DNA of 13,231 bases from Stramenopiles sp. TOSAG23-2. Taxonomy: Eukaryota > Sar. The position numbers were made by a program, and so were the translations under genes. Shown here piece after piece: positions 10,983 through 13,231 of the stretch. How positions within the stretch are numbered: position 1 is the stretch's first letter; each line of letters starts with the position of its first letter. The DNA is taken from positions 1 through 13,231 of the forward strand of contig LT649814.1 in assembly GCA_900128395.1 (NCBI GenBank). Reading direction: 5' to 3'. The notes beneath the pieces are model-generated. The model did not search any database. It saw only the letters and a list, made by a program, of their open reading frames with translations, and was not told the DNA's origin.

Positions 10983-13231
10983 ATGAAATTTTATTTATAT
11001 TTCTTGTTTATTGGATCTATATTGATCTCCTTGTCCATTGCCCAACAAGGTGATGTCGCACAAATATCTTCTAACAATCAAAAATATTCGATTCCATCAA
11101 CCAATGCAAAAGAGATAACATGGTCATCGTCAAACGAAAAATATCCTTTATTGTACAAATGGTCAAATGGAAAAACATACAAATGTGATGGAACTCCTGA
11201 CTATTGCAAAGTAACAAATGTAAATGGTAAAACGGTATTTAAATATAAAGGTAGCTGGGATAAAACTAAAAACGAAGATGATTGTGTATGGGACATATAT
11301 GTTTCTTATGAAGGCAAAACCATATCGTTAAACGATTTTGTGAAACAAAAAGAAACAAAAGAAGTAAAAGCAAAGAAAGAGCAAGAGGGTGCAACGAAAA
11401 ACGCAAAGAATACGGCAGAGACGGATGAGGCAAAAGCTTCTAACAATCAAAAATATTCAATTCCATCAACCAATGCAAAAGAGATAACATGGTCATCGTC
11501 AAACGAAAAATATCCTTTATTGTACAAATGGTCAAATGGAAAAACATACAAATGTGATGGATCTCCTGACTATTGCAAAGTAACAAATGTAAATGGTAAA
11601 ACGGTATTTAAATATAAAGGTAGCTGGGATAAAACTAAAAACGAAGATGATTGTGTATGGGACATATATGTTTCTTATGAAGGCAAAACCATATCGTTAA
11701 ACGATTTTATGACAGCAAAACAAAAAAAACAAGAAGAAAATGCTAAAGAGCTAGAACAGGTGAATGAAGCTGCTAATAAATTGGGCACAAAAAACGTTTT
11801 GACAGAAAAAGGCGACCAATTGGGGAGCGTTTCAAACCCGCAAGGTGTTGCTGGTCTGAAAGGTGAACAAGGTATTCCTGGTCCAAAGGGTGAGCGTGGG
11901 GAAAGAGGTCTACAAGGTAAGTTGAGTTCGTTATCGTTTGTCTATAATTAAAATGCTTTCAATCTTTCTAACACTGTACTACTACTATTCAAGGTCCTAA
12001 AGGTAATGATGGACAAAAAGGTGATCAAGGTATGCGAGGTCTGCAAGGTCCAAAAGGTAATGATGGACAAAAAGGTGATCAAGGTATACAAGGTCCGAAA
12101 GGTATCAATGGACGAAAAGGTGATCAAGGTATACAAGGTCCAAAAGGTAATGATGGACAAAAAGGGGAACATGGTGAAAGAGGGGCTACAGGTATGAAGG
12201 GTGATCAAGGTATGCAAGGTATACAAGGCCCAAAAGGCAATGATGGACAAAAAGGTGATCAAGGTATACAAGGCCCAAAAGGTGACAATGGACAAAAAGG
12301 TGATCAAGGTATACAAGGTCCAAAAGGTAACAATGGACAAAAAGGTGATCAAGGTATACAAGGTCCAAAGGGTAATGATGGACAAAAAGGTGATCAAGGG
12401 ATACAAGGTCCTAAAGGTGATCATGGTTTGAAAGGGTGATCAAGGTATACAAGGTCCAAAGGGTAATGATGGACAAAAAGGTGATCAAGGGATACAAGGT
12501 CCTAAAGGTGATCATGGTTTGAAAGGTGAACCTGGTAACGATGGTACGGGTTTGAAATTGAAATCGTTTGCAATTGGTCAAACATATGATCATGGTGATT
12601 ACGTATTTTCAAAATCCAGTAAAGACAACCATGATTCAATGTACATCGCTGAAAAAACATTTGTCGCAACTAAAACACCGCATCTGGATTTAGATTCTGG
12701 TAATTGGGTTGAATTTCATGCACCGCGCGGTGTTAACGGAGAAAAAGGTGATCGTGGCTTACCTGGTATTGTTGGTGTACAAGGTGTGAAAGGTGATCAA
12801 GGTATAAAAGGTAACGATGGCCAAAAAGGCGAACGTGGTGAAAGAGGAGCTACAGGTAATCAAGGTATGAAAGGTAACGATGGACAAAAAGGTGATCAAG
12901 GTACGGCAACTTGGTGAAAGAGGAGCAACAGGCACACCAGGTAATCAAGGTATTCAAGGTGAACGCGGTATGAAAGGAGATCAAGGTGATCAAGGTATAA
13001 AAGGTAACGATGGCCAAAAAGGCGAACGTGGTGAAAGAGGAGCTACAGGTAATCAAGGTATGAAAGGTAACGATGGACAAAAAGGTGATCAAGGTACAGC
13101 GGGCATAATGGGACGACAAGGTGAACGCGGTATGAAAGGAGATCAAGGTGATCAAGGTATAAAAGGTAATGATGGACAAAAAGGTGAACGTGGTGAAAGA
13201 GGAGCAACAGGCACACCAGGTAATCAAGGTA
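10983..13231 (+). CDS. Secreted collagen-like protein with twin N-terminal domains, 3'-partial, frame broken twice
   Basis: Start is the ATG at 10983, which directly opens a signal peptide (MKFYLYFLFIGSILISLSIA, cleavage likely before QQG); the frame upstream lacks another ATG. Exon 1 (10983-11916) encodes two near-identical ~90-residue domains separated by a Lys/Glu linker, then a coil-like stretch and the first Gly-X-Y triplets (from 11844). A 77-nt phase-1 intron follows, and exon 2 (from 11994) is almost all Gly-X-Y with GPKGNDGQKGDQGIQ-type units, interrupted by a CBM5/12-like domain (12552-12728). Two +1 frame changes (at 12434-12439 and 12903-12917) put the triplets in three successive frames; each frame is open collagen up to the next break. 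Coding runs off the right edge. The product would be a secreted trimer-forming matrix or adhesive protein if the breaks are sequence errors; otherwise this is a recently disabled gene. Confidence 0.82.
11068..11339 (+). repeat. N-terminal domain of the collagen-like protein, copy 1
   Basis: About 90 residues, from SNNQKYSIPSTN to ISLNDF. Features: I-T-W, a Y-K-W-S-N-G-K-T-Y-K-C segment, Y-C-K-V, a K-Y-K-G-S-W turn, and D-C-V-W-D-I-Y-V. Three Cys and many aromatic, strand-like segments suggest a small beta domain. I do not recognise the family. Copy 2 lies 369 bp downstream. Confidence 0.85.
11437..11708 (+). repeat. N-terminal domain of the collagen-like protein, copy 2
   Basis: Matches copy 1 over 272 bp with only two substitutions that I can find: a silent TCG/TCA and ACT/TCT (Thr to Ser). 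The linker between the copies (VKQKETKEVKAKKEQEG and onward) is not repeated after copy 2, so the duplication covers just the domain. Confidence 0.9.
11917..11993 (+). other. Spliceosomal intron, 77 nt, phase 1
   Basis: Donor CAAG|GTAAGT at 11917. Branch-like CTAAC at 11968-11972, 22 nt before the end. Pyrimidine-biased tract, and acceptor TTCAAG|GT at 11993. Splicing joins a Gly codon across the junction and keeps the Gly-X-Y register (GLQ-GPKG). Without splicing, the frame stops at TAA 11949-11951. Confidence 0.92.
11994..12550 (+). repeat. Collagen-like Gly-X-Y repeat block, first part
   Basis: Tandem Gly-X-Y with recurring words GPKGNDG, QKGDQGIQ and GERGATG. Gly is nearly always GGT and the units repeat with 18-36 bp periods, so the block is also a DNA-level tandem repeat prone to slippage. 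It is rich in K-G-D and K-G-E triplets, which help stabilise triple helices lacking hydroxyproline. The frame changes at 12434-12439. Confidence 0.92.
12346..12526 (+). repeat. Perfect ~90-bp tandem duplication with one extra base at the junction
   Basis: The sequence from 12346 recurs from 12437 (TGATCAAGGTATACAAGG..., up to GGTTTGAAAGG). Spacing is 91 bases, although each unit is 90 bp (30 codons). The extra base is a G in AAAGGG at 12434-12436, where the next copy has AAAGGT. It creates TGA at 12437-12439 in the incoming frame. Confidence 0.9.
12552..12728 (+). other. Carbohydrate-binding CBM5/12-like domain inside the collagen stretch
   Basis: About 59 non-collagenous residues sit between two Gly-X-Y blocks. 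Pattern: F-A-I-G-Q-T-Y, then H-G-D-Y-V-F, D-S-M-Y-I-A-E, K-T-P-H-L-D, and G-N-W-V-E-F. The order Y..GD.V.....Y.a......P......W resembles the small chitin/cellulose-binding CBM5/12 fold and related domains in fibre proteins, where Tyr and Trp form the binding face. The first conserved Trp is replaced by Phe, so the assignment is tentative. Confidence 0.55.
12729..13231 (+). repeat. Collagen-like Gly-X-Y repeat block, second part
   Basis: GVNGEKGDRGLPG-type triplets lead into a higher-order repeat: GDQGDQGIKGNDGQKGERGE and then RGATGNQGMKGNDG. Its long units recur near 12787, 12988 and 13146. The frame changes again at 12903-12917, after which Gly-X-Y continues without a stop to the window edge. 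Confidence 0.9.

Noticed and set aside
11948-12424. Long minus-strand open stretch with repeated TLYTLITFLSI units
   Set aside because: It is the antisense shadow of the collagen triplets; the repeat has no stops on the opposite strand simply because of its codon make-up.
12430-12920. Programmed +1 ribosomal frameshifting at the two TGA codons (GGG-TGA-T and TGG-TGA-A)
   Set aside because: Both look like +1 sites at a stop, but any +1 shift before the ubiquitous GGTGAT/GGTGAA collagen words automatically yields NGG-TGA. The coincidence with repeat junctions favours indels or assembly error.
12901-12940. A very short intron (GT at 12901 to AG near 12931-12940) repairing the second frame break
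   Set aside because: It would be only 30-40 nt without a branch motif, unlike the clear 77-nt intron in the same gene, and GT...CAAG words occur in every repeat unit.
1-13231. CRISPR array, tRNA or rRNA genes, bacterial operon signals
   Set aside because: The repeats are in-frame coding or simple sequence, I saw no cloverleaf or T-loop match in the spacers, and the intron and gene structure are eukaryotic.

Overview
The window looks like AT-rich nuclear DNA of a eukaryote. The + strand carries an 8.76 kb uninterrupted coding exon for a giant cysteine-rich extracellular protein, about 2.2 kb of AT-rich spacer, and the 5' part of a collagen-like gene. The collagen gene has a clear spliceosomal intron (GTAAGT donor, CTAAC branch site, TTCAAG acceptor). 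Eukaryotic identity rests on that intron and on the domain set: C-type lectin-like, vWA, TNFR/EGF-like modules and collagen triplets. I cannot name the lineage. The CEGDCD-type module and the repeated pattern C-x-C..NG..A.G..CP..G...C..C..GY remind me of large surface proteins of marine protists and algae, but that is recollection and not a search.

Layout. (1) 1-8774: 3' part of a giant gene, open at the left edge. Its protein runs: charged helix; five cysteine-rich modules, one holding a small apple/PAN-like insert and one region holding a perfect 309-bp tandem repeat; a Lys/Glu-rich helix; a Trp-rich knot; a five-heptad coiled coil; a C-type lectin-like domain; a CEGDC module; three more cysteine-rich modules; a vWA domain with an intact MIDAS; and a second CEGDC module at the C-terminus. 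(2) 8775-10982: non-coding spacer with small repeats. At 9502-10056 there are coding debris: a fragment carrying the C-terminal signature of the second-largest DNA-dependent RNA polymerase subunit, a lysine-rich stretch in another frame, and part of an ankyrin repeat. (3) 10983-13231: a secreted collagen-like protein. It has a signal peptide, two almost identical 90-residue N-terminal domains, a 77-nt phase-1 intron, then Gly-X-Y repeats interrupted by a CBM5/12-like domain. The collagen part is broken by two +1 frame changes, one exactly at the junction of a 90-bp duplication.

How they fit together. Both genes are predicted to encode extracellular, repeat-built, adhesive or structural proteins, and both show very recent internal duplication. 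The vWA, lectin-like and carbohydrate-binding-like domains suggest matrix, cell-wall or surface-adhesion roles, but no partner or substrate can be read from the sequence. The polymerase and ankyrin debris is unrelated to these genes and may mark an old insertion, possibly from a large DNA virus or a plasmid-like element.
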